Assembly: GCA_900129595.1 (NCBI GenBank)
Contig: FQWG01000005.1
Location: 62,001-126,000, forward strand
DNA length: 64,000 nucleotides
Reading direction: 5' to 3'
Origin: Flavobacterium frigidimaris
GTDB taxonomy: Bacteria; Bacteroidota; Bacteroidia; Flavobacteriales; Flavobacteriaceae
A program made the position numbers and the translations under genes. Under the pieces are notes generated by a model that was given only the letters and a program-made list of their open reading frames with translations, did no database searches and was not told the DNA's origin. Numbering within the stretch: position 1 is the stretch's first letter; each line of letters opens with the position of its first letter. Of this stretch, positions 34,069 to 42,483 are shown one piece after another.

Positions 34069-35079
34069 CTACAATTTTGCCTTAAATTTTTTGATTTTGA
34101 AGTTTTTAGACTTAACAAGTTTTCCATTGTCTGTAATCATTACACAGCTATATTCAGAATATTTTTTAAGTAAAAGCAAACCTTTTGTCTGTCCTAAAAC
34201 CATAAGTGAAGTACTTAAAGCATTAGCAGTTTCTGCATTTGGACCAAACACGGACACGCTGCACAATCCTGTTGCAGGATAACCTGTTGCGGGATTTATG
34301 ATATGAGAATAACGTTTTCCATCAAAAACAACAAACTTCTCATAACTTCCAGAGGTCGTTACCGCGCCATTGTTTAGAGGTACTACGGCAAATAAGGTGT
34401 CTGGATGAAACGGATTTGTCATCCCAATATTCCAGTCTTTACCACTGGGTTGTTTTCCCCAGGCGGTCATGTCTCCGGATCCGTTTACGATTCCGGCTTT
34501 GATACCTTTTGCGAGCATCATGTTTCGGCATTTATCAGTTGCATAGCCTTCTCCCAAAGCGCCGAACCCGATTTTCATTCCCTTTAATTTTAAGAATATA
34601 GTGGATTGAACGGAATCTAAAATGATATTTTTATAACCTACTTTTTCTACGGATTTTTTTATGGCTTGCGCCGAAGGCATCTCCGTCATCGACCCGTCAA
34701 ATTTCCAGATTCTGTCCATAGCGGCAAAACTTACATCAAAACCGCCATTTGTAGCTTCAGAAAATTGTATGGCTCTTTGTGTTAGTTCAAAGACTTCACG
34801 ATCTACTTTTACAGGTTTGATTCCCGCATTTTGATTGACCTCAGATACCTGAGAAGTAGGTTTCCAGTCTGAAATCAGGTTTTCTATTCGGGTAATTTCA
34901 GCAATGACTTCATCAATATTTTGCTCTGCTGAAAGGGAATCTTTGGCAACGATTGTAATATCAAAACGTCCGCCCATCAGTAATGTGGTTCTTTTTCTTA
35001 AGACTTGCGCATTACCCGATAAGCCGCACAGTACTACAGAAAGAAAAAGGAAAGCGTAAACTGACTTTTGAATTGACAT
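34069..35079 (-). CDS. apbE: FAD:protein FMN transferase (ApbE family)
   Basis: A 336-residue exported protein (signal about 1-24). ApbE enzymes transfer FMN from FAD to a Ser/Thr of partner proteins in the periplasm. Visible motifs: GGFDVSFAAMDRIWKFDG, GFGALGEGYATD, INGSGD-like VNGSGDMTAWG, AVTTSGSYEKF and SHIINPATGYP. The late motif reads ETANALSTSLMVLG; most ApbE proteins have Asp where Asn stands, a residue tied to metal binding. Neighbouring DUF2271 and PepSY-flavoprotein genes on the same strand are the likely targets or electron partners. Function is well supported at family level; the Asn change is unexplained. Confidence 0.88.
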   Translation of the reverse strand: MSIQKSVYAFLFLSVVLCGLSGNAQVLRKRTTLLMGGRFDITIVAKDSLSAEQNIDEVIAEITRIENLISDWKPTSQVSEVNQNAGIKPVKVDREVFELTQRAIQFSEATNGGFDVSFAAMDRIWKFDGSMTEMPSAQAIKKSVEKVGYKNIILDSVQSTIFLKLKGMKIGFGALGEGYATDKCRNMMLAKGIKAGIVNGSGDMTAWGKQPSGKDWNIGMTNPFHPDTLFAVVPLNNGAVTTSGSYEKFVVFDGKRYSHIINPATGYPATGLCSVSVFGPNAETANALSTSLMVLGQTKGLLLLKKYSEYSCVMITDNGKLVKSKNFKIKKFKAKL

Positions 35080-35231
35080 AATTTTTTTAATACAGTTAAT
35101 TGTTATAATATAGATGACAAACCAATAGTAAAAACTTTATTTTATAAGTTTGCCTGTTGCTATCGTTCAGGTGTGCAGATTTATTTTAAATTGATATTCT
35201 AAAATCTATATTCTAAAATCTAAAATAATAC

Positions 35232-37418
35232 TTAATAACAATCCGTCAGTAGCTGACCATTTTCTCTGTAATGAGCGATACTGTTTGTTTTTCTTTCAGT
35301 ACATAATTTGTCCAGAATAGCTTCTACATCTTTTTGCATGGCAAGAGAACCACAAATCATTATTATGCCGCCTTGCTGCAGTAAATGAATAAAAAAGTCG
35401 GCGTCACGTTTTATCAGGTCCATTACGTAAAAATGTTCTTTCTCGCGTGATAAAGCCAGATGAAAACTTTGAAGTTTTTGCTTTTGAATCATTTCTGTCG
35501 TAAACTTTTTATAGCCTGAAACAGTTTCAGTTTCCATTCTGAAACCGGCATACAAATGCGTTTCTATTTTAGCTTTATTCTGTTCGATCATTCCAAGGAA
35601 AGGAGCGATTCCGGTTCCGTTTGAAATTAAAGCGACTTGTGATACTTTTTTAGGAAAATGAAATGCTTTATTGTTGATAATTCCAGCCTTGATAACATTG
35701 CCCGGCACCAGACTGTTTAAGAATTCCGAACCCAGACCATGCGGATGTAATTTGACAACCAATTGGATATTTCCGGTATGTTTCCCAATAGAGTAGAGGC
35801 GTTCTCTGGTATCGTTTGCCGGATAAACAGCCAGTAGGTCTCCGGAATTGAATCGCGATTTCAAATTAGCTCTAAGCGTTAGGATAAAGGTTTGTTCGTT
35901 TTCAGAAACTAATGTTTTATCCAATACCATTATTTTTTGCAAACCTTTGGGTACGTGATTGTATAATGAAGGAGTTGTCGATAGCGGAATTTCAGTTTTG
36001 GTACTCCATAATTTTACCCATTCTACAAATTCAGAAGCCGATTTATCGTTAACCGTTTGAACGTCTAAGAAACGTTCTGCCCAATGCTGATTTTCTAATT
36101 GTTTGTCGATTTCAAATGCAAATCCGCAAAAATCCGGATACGATTTCGAACCAAAACCCACTACAGCATAATTGATTTTTTGTTGTGGTATATGTTTCTT
36201 TAAGAGAGATATAAATTTATTTCCGTTAGACGGAGCGTCTCCCAATCCGTGAGTAGAGGAGAAAACAATAAGGTGTTCAGCTTTTGGAAATACAGTAAAG
36301 CTATTCAGTTCCGTGATAAAAGCCTTTTCACCATGAGCAATCAATTGTTTGAGAACAGCATTGGCGAATCGCAATGAACTTCCGTTTTCTGAACCAACCA
36401 AAAGGATAAATTTACTTTCGCCGGCTTTGTATTTATTTTTGATACGGCTTGCTCTTCTTTTTAAGGTAATTGAAAAACCTGAATAGATAAAAAAGAGAAT
36501 ATTGATACTGGCAATAGCCAATATAAAAGCCCAAATTGCATTGGTTTTTCCGGTATGAAGATTAAGACTTAAATCTGCTAACTGAGCGGTCATTGCAGAA
36601 CGTTTTTCTGTCACAACAGCGCCGGTAACCTGATTGACTTCGATTTCACGATCGTTTAGCTGAATGATAAAATACTCTTCAGGATCGTCTGTAAAGGGGA
36701 ATTCTATTTTTTTGACATCAGACAAAAGGGTAGTTGTAAAGACAGAGACAGTTTTGCCTTTTGGAGCTGCAATTTCTGTTTTTTCCTTTTGTTTTTTTTC
36801 TTTACCCATAAAAAAGTTGAACCTTTCTAAGGATAAATATGTTCCGGTAAGTGCAATAATCAGAATTGGAATTAAAGCAAGTCGTCCTAAAACGACATGA
36901 TAATACTGGCTGAAATATTCTTTGACCACTTTCGAAAAGAAATTACGTATTCCTTTTTGTCTGTTCAGAACAAGAGCAAAGCCTGAAATAGCAATCAAAA
37001 CCAATAAAAAAGAGATTACACCAACAAAGAAGCGTCCTGTTTCATGTAGAAATAAGGAACGGTGGAAACCGGTAACCCATTGAATAAATTCACTTTTTTT
37101 TACTGGTTTTCCTAAAGTTTTACCTGTTTTGGCATCAATATAAGCATTGACATCATTACCCTCTTCATCAATGGCCTGTAAGGTTACAAATTGATTGTGG
37201 TCTACGCTTAGCTCTGTTATTTCAGGATATGCCTTTTTTAGTATCGGTAAAGTTTCTCCTAAAGTAATTTTATCAAAGTGCTCTATTCGATATGGGAGTG
37301 TTTTTTCCTGCATTGCATCAACTGCCAGAATAATACCGGTTGCTGAAGCTAAAATTAAAAACAAAGAAGAAAACAAAGCCAGGGCCAAGTGTGTATAACG
37401 CCAGAAAGAAAGAGTCAT
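35232..37418 (-). CDS. PepSY membrane protein fused to flavodoxin and NADPH-type reductase
   Basis: A 728-residue inner-membrane protein. The N-terminal half is a PepSY_TM module with helices near 8-32, 130-155, 175-198 and 290-315 and two periplasmic PepSY segments. The cytoplasmic half carries a flavodoxin-like domain (about 335-470; LVGSENGSS, VFSSTHGLGDAPSNG), an FAD-binding region (about 505-600; RERLYSIGKH) and an NAD(P)H-binding domain (about 610-725; GTGIAPFLGMIEQ, ICGSLAMQKDV). This is the layout of a reductase moving electrons from NAD(P)H across the membrane, probably to ferric complexes or a flavinylated periplasmic carrier such as the DUF2271 protein encoded next to it. Confidence 0.82.
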   Translation of the reverse strand: MTLSFWRYTHLALALFSSLFLILASATGIILAVDAMQEKTLPYRIEHFDKITLGETLPILKKAYPEITELSVDHNQFVTLQAIDEEGNDVNAYIDAKTGKTLGKPVKKSEFIQWVTGFHRSLFLHETGRFFVGVISFLLVLIAISGFALVLNRQKGIRNFFSKVVKEYFSQYYHVVLGRLALIPILIIALTGTYLSLERFNFFMGKEKKQKEKTEIAAPKGKTVSVFTTTLLSDVKKIEFPFTDDPEEYFIIQLNDREIEVNQVTGAVVTEKRSAMTAQLADLSLNLHTGKTNAIWAFILAIASINILFFIYSGFSITLKRRASRIKNKYKAGESKFILLVGSENGSSLRFANAVLKQLIAHGEKAFITELNSFTVFPKAEHLIVFSSTHGLGDAPSNGNKFISLLKKHIPQQKINYAVVGFGSKSYPDFCGFAFEIDKQLENQHWAERFLDVQTVNDKSASEFVEWVKLWSTKTEIPLSTTPSLYNHVPKGLQKIMVLDKTLVSENEQTFILTLRANLKSRFNSGDLLAVYPANDTRERLYSIGKHTGNIQLVVKLHPHGLGSEFLNSLVPGNVIKAGIINNKAFHFPKKVSQVALISNGTGIAPFLGMIEQNKAKIETHLYAGFRMETETVSGYKKFTTEMIQKQKLQSFHLALSREKEHFYVMDLIKRDADFFIHLLQQGGIIMICGSLAMQKDVEAILDKLCTERKTNSIAHYRENGQLLTDCY

Positions 37419-37463
37419 TGAGTGTAATCTATAGGGTAATCAAATGTAATTGAGAATTGGTTT

Positions 37464-37541
37464 GCCACAGGTTAAAAGGATTTATATTGATTTTTTCATT
37501 TAACCGAAAAAGAATCTTTTGCAATCTTTCTAATCTGTGGC
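37464..37541. repeat. Intergenic palindrome GCCACAG...CTGTGGC
   Basis: GCCACAGGTTAAAAGGATT facing AATCTTTCTAATCTGTGGC between the DUF2271 and PepSY genes. It belongs to the same family as 7882 and 17192 and lies inside a likely operon, so it is unlikely to be a full terminator. Confidence 0.6.
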
Positions 37542-37564
37542 AATTTTATTTTTAAGCGATACGA

Positions 37565-38047
37565 TTAAATTTTGTTTAATCTCACGTATCTGATATAACC
37601 TTTTCCCTCTGTTTTATCAGCAAGACCTTCAGTTGTTAAAGGAATTTCAAGATCACTTACATAGTATTTCTGATCTTCAACAGCAGATTCAAATCTTAAT
37701 TTATATCCTTTATTAATTTTAGAATCCTCAATTTCTATGGTTGTAATGCTGCGATCTCCGCCTGTAACTGACGCTCCGGTTTTGGCACTGATATCTGCAG
37801 GTTTTGAAGTTTGAAATTTATTCCACTCTTTCAGTGATTTGTACCATTTTTTATCATCGCCCATTACATAAAGTGTCTTTTCGTAATTTCCTGTTGGATT
37901 AATAAGCGAAACGACGATGTATGCTCCTTCTCCCATGTAATTTGCCATTTGCAGCATGCATTTGTATTTACTCGCTTGTGCATTTGCCTGAAAAGAGATA
38001 ACAAAGATTAGTGCGCTTGTTAAAGCTATTTTAAGTATTGATTTCAT
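37565..38047 (-). CDS. DUF2271 periplasmic protein, candidate flavinylated carrier
   Basis: A 160-residue exported protein (signal about 1-23, ending ANAQ). It matches DUF2271: YMGEGAYIVVSLIN, then KWYKSLKEWNKF and a C-terminal YIRYVRLNKI strand. The segment Asp85 to Ser93 (DISAKTGAS) contains [S/T]-G-A-[S/T], the core of the motif that ApbE modifies with FMN in NqrC/RnfG-type proteins. An apbE gene lies nearby on the same strand. I infer that Ser93 may carry covalent FMN and that the protein accepts electrons from the PepSY reductase. The modification itself is not shown by the sequence. Confidence 0.75.
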   Translation of the reverse strand: MKSILKIALTSALIFVISFQANAQASKYKCMLQMANYMGEGAYIVVSLINPTGNYEKTLYVMGDDKKWYKSLKEWNKFQTSKPADISAKTGASVTGGDRSITTIEIEDSKINKGYKLRFESAVEDQKYYVSDLEIPLTTEGLADKTEGKGYIRYVRLNKI

Positions 38048-38052
38048 ATTTG

Positions 38053-38122
38053 AGTTATGAATTTTGAGTTATGAATTTTGAGTTGTGGATTATGAGTTGT
38101 GGATTATGAGTTGTGGGTTATA
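38053..38122. repeat. Tandem 14-nt repeat, five units
   Basis: Two copies of GAGTTATGAATTTT are followed by three GAGTTGTGG(A/G)TTAT-like units, with a possible one-base indel in the fourth. The array lies 6 bp upstream of the DUF2271 start codon, in its 5' leader, and could change translation or spacing if copy number varies. Confidence 0.6.
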
Positions 38123-38158
38123 AGGCAGACTTTTAACTTCTGACTTATAACAAATAAC

Positions 38159-39652
38159 TTATTTTAAGAATTCAATCGAAACATTGTTTTTTGTTAGGGA
38201 TTCATTTTCTTTGGCCAAAGCATAAGCACTTTCGTCAAACTCTGTAGTAACGTCTTTTTTAGCGCCCACAGATACTAAATATTTCATAATCGTATCATCT
38301 TTGGCTACCATTGCAGCTTTATGTAAAGCTGTTATACCGTCTTTGTTTTTAGCATTAACATCAATATTTAAATCTGCTAATTTTTTTACCAGGTTCAGGT
38401 CGTTTTTAGCAGCTGCAAAGTGGTACAATGTACTTCCGTCTTTTTGCGGAGCACTAAGATTCAATCCTTTCTCCTGAAGTAATTTTACTTTAGCATCAAA
38501 TGGGTCTTTAGCGGCGTTCGCTTCACGTCCCATTGGTCGGTAAGATTGCACTAGATAAACCCCTAAGTTGTTTCCGTCTTTGTCTTTTACATTTACGTCA
38601 GCACCTTTACTTAAAAGAATGGCAACTGCTTCAGGAGTTCCTGATTTTACTGCCGTGGTCAAAGCTGATTCTCCTTTTAGATTTTGTAAATTAATGTTTT
38701 TGGCTACAGGTAATAATTTTTCTAAAGCAGCAGTTTCTCTGGCGCCGGCAGCAATCATTACCGGAGTGTTTCCGTCTTTATTTACTTTGTTTGCATCAAC
38801 ACCTTTAGTTAAGAAGTAAGCAATTATTTCACCTTGTTTTGGTTTATTGGCCAAAATATGAAGCACATTTTCTCCCGATTTATTGGTCGCAGTTGGCTTG
38901 ATTTTTAGTTCTTCTACCAAATATTTATAGGTTTCAAGTGTATTGGTTTCTCTTCGGGATCCTTGTGCAGCAATAAGAAGTGCGTTATCCGTATATTTTA
39001 CTTTTCTATCTAATAACTTTTTCAAAAGTTCGATGTTTCCCGTTCTTGCAGCATAGTCAAAAGCAGTACTTCCGTTACTGTCAACATCTTTAAGAGACAA
39101 TCCTTTAGTGGTTAGATAGTCCGTTAAAGCAAGGTTTTTATCTGCCGGAACAGCTACAAGAAGAAGGTTTGCACCATCAGTATATTTTTTCTTTGGATCA
39201 ATTCCCGCTTTAAAAAAAGCTTCATATAATTTAGGATCAGCCTGACCATTAGAAGCAGCAAAAACAATTGGAGTAGTTCCGTGGCTGTCTTCCAGATTTA
39301 TATCAGAACCTTTGGCAATAAGATATTCTATCAGTTCGGTATTTCCTCTGTAAGCCGCCCAATGCAGATAGATACGATTATCATGCGTCATTTTCCCTAC
39401 CTCATTTCCTGGCTGGTCTAATAAAAATTTGATCGTTGCTATTGGTGCGTCATTGTTTATAGCAAGTACAGTAGGATCAAACGCATTTGCATTTGGTTCA
39501 GCCGGATTACTTCCTTTCGCAATTTCAGCCTTAACCGTATTGGTATCAGGTGCATTTTTCCAAAAGGATTGTTCTAATAAGCTATTTTTTTGTTGGGCAC
39601 TAACAAATAAAGTTGCGGCTAATGCAAAAGAGATAAAAATATTCTTTTTCAT
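38159..39652 (-). CDS. Exported ankyrin-repeat protein
   Basis: A 497-residue protein with a Sec signal (about 1-19, ending VSAQ) and about 11-12 ankyrin repeats across the remainder (for example RIYLHWAAYRGNTELIEYLI, ALTTAVKSGTPEAVAILLSKG, ALHKAAMVAKDD). Each has the TPLH/A-A-x-x-G-like helix pair. It is the first gene of the minus-strand redox block and is preceded by a good promoter. Periplasmic ankyrin proteins are uncommon; some are linked to catalase or heme defence. Here it may scaffold or chaperone the redox proteins; that role is inferred only from position. Confidence 0.85.
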   Translation of the reverse strand: MKKNIFISFALAATLFVSAQQKNSLLEQSFWKNAPDTNTVKAEIAKGSNPAEPNANAFDPTVLAINNDAPIATIKFLLDQPGNEVGKMTHDNRIYLHWAAYRGNTELIEYLIAKGSDINLEDSHGTTPIVFAASNGQADPKLYEAFFKAGIDPKKKYTDGANLLLVAVPADKNLALTDYLTTKGLSLKDVDSNGSTAFDYAARTGNIELLKKLLDRKVKYTDNALLIAAQGSRRETNTLETYKYLVEELKIKPTATNKSGENVLHILANKPKQGEIIAYFLTKGVDANKVNKDGNTPVMIAAGARETAALEKLLPVAKNINLQNLKGESALTTAVKSGTPEAVAILLSKGADVNVKDKDGNNLGVYLVQSYRPMGREANAAKDPFDAKVKLLQEKGLNLSAPQKDGSTLYHFAAAKNDLNLVKKLADLNIDVNAKNKDGITALHKAAMVAKDDTIMKYLVSVGAKKDVTTEFDESAYALAKENESLTKNNVSIEFLK

Positions 39653-39750
39653 ATGGAGGTATTTATTGTTTAAATGGGTTTAAGAGCATTTTCTATGTTC
39701 TAAAAATTCAAATAAGACCTATAATCTATTTAGAATAATTAAAAATAACA

Positions 39751-39780
39751 CAAATGTAAAAATTAATATTAGTAAATCAA
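39751..39780 (-). promoter_or_regulatory. Promoter of the ankyrin/DUF2271 operon
   Basis: On the minus strand: TTG (39780-39778), 19 bp, then TACATTTG (39758-39751). Both boxes and the spacing match the Bacteroidota TTTG-N19-TAnnTTTG pattern. Transcription should start near 39744, giving a 5' leader of about 90 nt. The rest of the 39653-39998 gap is A/T-rich with no other recognised feature. Confidence 0.62.
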
Positions 39781-39998
39781 TTTATTTGGGAAAGAAAGTC
39801 CAATTTTAATGAATTTTTAAGTTTTCGAAAAGATTAAAAGACAGTGATAAAATGGCCTGTTTTTTAATTCTATTTTATATTTTAGAACATATTAAAATAT
39901 AAAATAAGAAGTGGCAGAAAAGTGAAATTTTGATTTTTAGATGCTTAAAATTGAAAAAAGGAGAACTCAGTTTTTGTGATTGTTTTACTGCTAATTCT

Positions 39999-40379
39999 TT
40001 ACTTTTTAATTGCTTCAATGATCTTTTCACGATGATGTAGTCCCCAATTAACTAAAGTTTCCGTTACCGGAAGTACCGATTTTCCATATTCTGTAATCGC
40101 ATAAACTACTGTAATAGGTTTTGTTTGCTGTGTTGTTCTGGAAACCAGTAAATTGTTTTCTAATTCTTTGAGTTCTTTACTCAGCATCTTAGCCGAAATG
40201 CCGTCAATCTCGCGTTGCATTTTTTTGAAGTTAATTACCTGATGTGTTCTGTTGGTTAAAAACCGAAGAATTATCAGTTTCCATTTTCCTCCTAATACAT
40301 CCAGACTATCGCGCATGGCCATAAGTTCTTCTGAACAATTGGCCTCACGAAGCGTTCCGTTATCATTGATTTTTGCCAT
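39999..40379 (-). CDS. HxlR-family transcriptional regulator
   Basis: A 126-residue winged-helix protein. The HxlR signature is complete: CSEELMAMRDSLDVLGGKWKLII, then ISAKMLSKELKELENN and VYAITEYGKSVLPV. The N-terminal Cys (residue 15) is at the position that senses thiol or quinone stress in several family members. It is divergent from a quinone-oxidoreductase-like gene and probably controls it through the palindrome at 40401-40418. A -7-like TATTTTTG on the minus strand (40431-40424) precedes it. Confidence 0.87.
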   Translation of the reverse strand: MAKINDNGTLREANCSEELMAMRDSLDVLGGKWKLIILRFLTNRTHQVINFKKMQREIDGISAKMLSKELKELENNLLVSRTTQQTKPITVVYAITEYGKSVLPVTETLVNWGLHHREKIIEAIKK

Positions 40380-40400
40380 AGTAGTTTCTTATTGGTAAGT

Positions 40401-40418
40401 GGTAACCTCGGGTTAACC
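40401..40418. promoter_or_regulatory. Candidate HxlR operator
   Basis: GGTAACC-TCG-GGTTAACC: two arms, each nearly self-complementary, between the divergent hxlR and oxidoreductase genes and close to the predicted hxlR transcript start. Position and symmetry fit an autoregulatory dimer site. Confidence 0.45.
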
Positions 40419-40445
40419 CATAGCAAAAATAAAGTATTTGTATTT

Positions 40446-40453
40446 TAATTTTG
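40446..40453 (+). promoter_or_regulatory. -7 promoter element TAATTTTG
   Basis: Matches TAnnTTTG, 18 bp before the ATG at 40472. It excludes an upstream TTG start at 40451, which would overlap the box. No convincing -33 element is seen. Confidence 0.5.
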
Positions 40454-40471
40454 TATGATAAAATAATAAAA

Positions 40472-41470
40472 ATGAAAGCAATCGTTTTACATCAAAGTGG
40501 AGAATTTGAACTGCTGGAAGTTGATACGCCACAACCAAAAGACAATCAGATTCAGGTAAAAATAGCCGCAGCAGGTTTTAATCCGATAGATTATCAGATG
40601 ACCGAAAATGCAATAGAACGTAAGTTGCTGCATTCACCAATATTGGGCAGGGAGTTCTCCGGAATTGTTGCTGCTGTTGGAGAAAACGTAACGGATTTTA
40701 GAATAGGGGATTCCGTTTTTTGTGGTTCGGGAAGTATGGGATCCAATGGTACTTATGCCGAATATATTTGTGTTCCTGCTGAAATAGTAATGCATTTGCC
40801 GCAGAGTATTTCTTTTGAACAAGGTGCAGGAATCCCTTCTGTGGGCTTAACAGCGCTTCAGTCTGTTGACAGAATGAAAGCAAATTTATCGGATACTATT
40901 TTTATAACCGGTGCTGCCGGAGGAGTAGGGAATATGCTCCTTAAAATGCTTATTCAAAAAAGATATGACAATCTTGTTGTAACGGCCGGAAATGAAAACA
41001 GTATTGCAGCATTGCTGGAAATTGGCATACAGCCAAGTCAGATTATCGATTATAGAAAAAATAATGTTTATGAAACTGCTTTGGCTTTAAATAATAAAGA
41101 GCATTTTGATTTTGCAATTGATTTGGTGGGAAATGAAATTTCAGTTGTCGCAGCCCGACTTTTAAAGACGAATGGAATTTATGTGGATGTTACCAATTTT
41201 ACTACACCTGATTCCCGTGAAGCACTTTTTAGTAAAGGAGCCGCGATTCTCAATATCTCTAACTATGCGTACAGTCTGGAAAAAAGATATAATTATTATA
41301 AAAATGGACTGGCGGAATTAGCGAAACTACTGCAGGAAAATTTGATTACACCACTAAATATTGAAATAGTGGGCGGTCTGGGAGTGGCCACGGTTGCCAA
41401 AGCACACCGTATACTTCGCGAAAATAAAACGAACGGAAAGAAATTAATAATGCAAATAAACCAACTATGA
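40472..41470 (+). CDS. Zinc-independent MDR quinone oxidoreductase
   Basis: A 332-residue protein starting at ATG 40472 (MKAIVLHQ, the usual MDR start). N-terminal GroES-like domain (AAGFNPIDYQM, GREFSGIVAAVGENV) and Rossmann domain with ITGAAGGVGNMLLKM for NADPH. There is no Cys-rich structural zinc loop, so it is a quinone or enal reductase rather than an alcohol dehydrogenase. It is divergent from an HxlR regulator, a pairing seen with quinone and aldehyde stress responses, and overlaps the next gene by 4 bp (ATGA), showing tight co-translation. Confidence 0.85.
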   Translation: MKAIVLHQSGEFELLEVDTPQPKDNQIQVKIAAAGFNPIDYQMTENAIERKLLHSPILGREFSGIVAAVGENVTDFRIGDSVFCGSGSMGSNGTYAEYICVPAEIVMHLPQSISFEQGAGIPSVGLTALQSVDRMKANLSDTIFITGAAGGVGNMLLKMLIQKRYDNLVVTAGNENSIAALLEIGIQPSQIIDYRKNNVYETALALNNKEHFDFAIDLVGNEISVVAARLLKTNGIYVDVTNFTTPDSREALFSKGAAILNISNYAYSLEKRYNYYKNGLAELAKLLQENLITPLNIEIVGGLGVATVAKAHRILRENKTNGKKLIMQINQL

Positions 41471-41937
41471 AAACAATTCCGAGAAGGATCGTTACGGCAA
41501 TAAAAGACGGAAAATCAATAATCGAAAGTGATGCAATTGTATCGAATGTTTCCGAACACTTTCCGGGTCTGATTATATCTGATATCTGGTCGACAGATAG
41601 TATGCCTGTAAAATTAGACGAGGAAAAAGTGATCAAAAACACCGCTTTCCCCAATACGCCCAAAAACGGTAGTTATTTCAGATACGTTCAGATTCCGCCA
41701 GACAAAGAGCTCGGAATTGAAGCCCCCGAAGGGCAGCCACATCCGTTGATGCATCAAACCGATACTTTAGATTATATCGTAATTCTTTCCGGAGAAATCT
41801 GGCTTATTGTAGACCAAGGGGAAACTTTATTGCAGGCCGGAGATATTGTAGTGCAAAGAGGAACCAACCATGCGTGGAGTAACCGATCTGATTTGCCTTG
41901 CATTCAATTGGCGATATTATTGGATGCCGGAGAATAA
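41467..41937 (+). CDS. Cupin-domain protein
   Basis: A 156-residue single-domain cupin. The conserved barrel is visible: MHQTDTLDYIVILSGEIWLIVDQGE, then LQAGDIVVQRGTNHAW. The first motif is short of one metal-binding His (HQTDTLDY), but the HxW ending with His137 is kept. The start overlaps the oxidoreductase stop, so the two are co-translated and likely serve the same detoxification step. Substrate unknown. Confidence 0.82.
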   Translation: MKTIPRRIVTAIKDGKSIIESDAIVSNVSEHFPGLIISDIWSTDSMPVKLDEEKVIKNTAFPNTPKNGSYFRYVQIPPDKELGIEAPEGQPHPLMHQTDTLDYIVILSGEIWLIVDQGETLLQAGDIVVQRGTNHAWSNRSDLPCIQLAILLDAGE

Positions 41938-41958
41938 TTGTTATTGAATTTATGGCAT

Positions 41959-42337
41959 ACGGATGACACAGATTCGCTATCGCGAAACCGCTGATTTTCA
42001 CGGATTTTATTCAAAACGAAATACGTCTGGTTTTGTCCGGCTGAGCGTAGTCGAAGCTCCTTTGTGTAAAGAAATCTATCCTGACAAAAAATAAACCGGC
42101 ATCAATCTGTTTAGATCTGTGAGATCCGCGTACTAAAAATCAATAATTCTTAGTTGCACACGGATGACACAGATTCGCTATCGCGAAACCGCTGATTTGC
42201 ACGGATTTTATTCAAAACGAAATTGGTCTGGTTTTGTCCGGCTGAGCGGAGTCGAAGCCCTTTGCGTGGAGAAATCTATCCTGACAAAAAATAAACCGGC
42301 ATCAATCTGTTTAAATCCGTTCCATCCGCGTGCCATC
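41959..42337. repeat. Tandem duplication of a 200-bp intergenic element
   Basis: Two direct copies, starting at 41959 and 42160 with a shift of 200-201 bp. Shared landmarks are ACGGATGACACAGATTCGCT, TCGCGAAACCGCTGATTT, GGTTTTGTCCGGCTGAGCG and AAATCTATCCTGACAAAAAA. The copies differ by about a dozen changes and one indel. No ORF is convincing. It fills most of the gap between the cupin gene and the metNIQ leader. Confidence 0.8.
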
Positions 42338-42446
42338 AAAAAAAGTCTTATATATACGAATGCCTTAGCCCTGACGAAGTAAACAGCTCCAGAATCTTAA
42401 AATACTCTATTATATCGATAGGGTTAAAAAAGATTCGATTTTTATA

Positions 42447-42475
42447 TTGAAATTCAAATTATCTCTTTAAATTTG
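42447..42475 (+). promoter_or_regulatory. Promoter of the metNIQ leader transcript
   Basis: TTG (42447-42449), 18 bp, then TAAATTTG (42468-42475), a good match to the Bacteroidota consensus. The predicted transcript start near 42480 lies only about 4 nt before the leader-peptide ATG at 42484, so the leader may be translated from an almost leaderless mRNA. Confidence 0.65.
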
Positions 42476-42483
42476 CCGCAGCA

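Noticed and set aside
41959..42337. CRISPR array
   Set aside because: There are only two long imperfect copies, no short regular repeats with unique spacers, and no cas genes anywhere in the window.
42164..42382. Open frame of 72 codons within the duplicated 200-bp element
   Set aside because: The other copy does not keep an equivalent frame, composition is not protein-like, and it overlaps non-coding repeat sequence.
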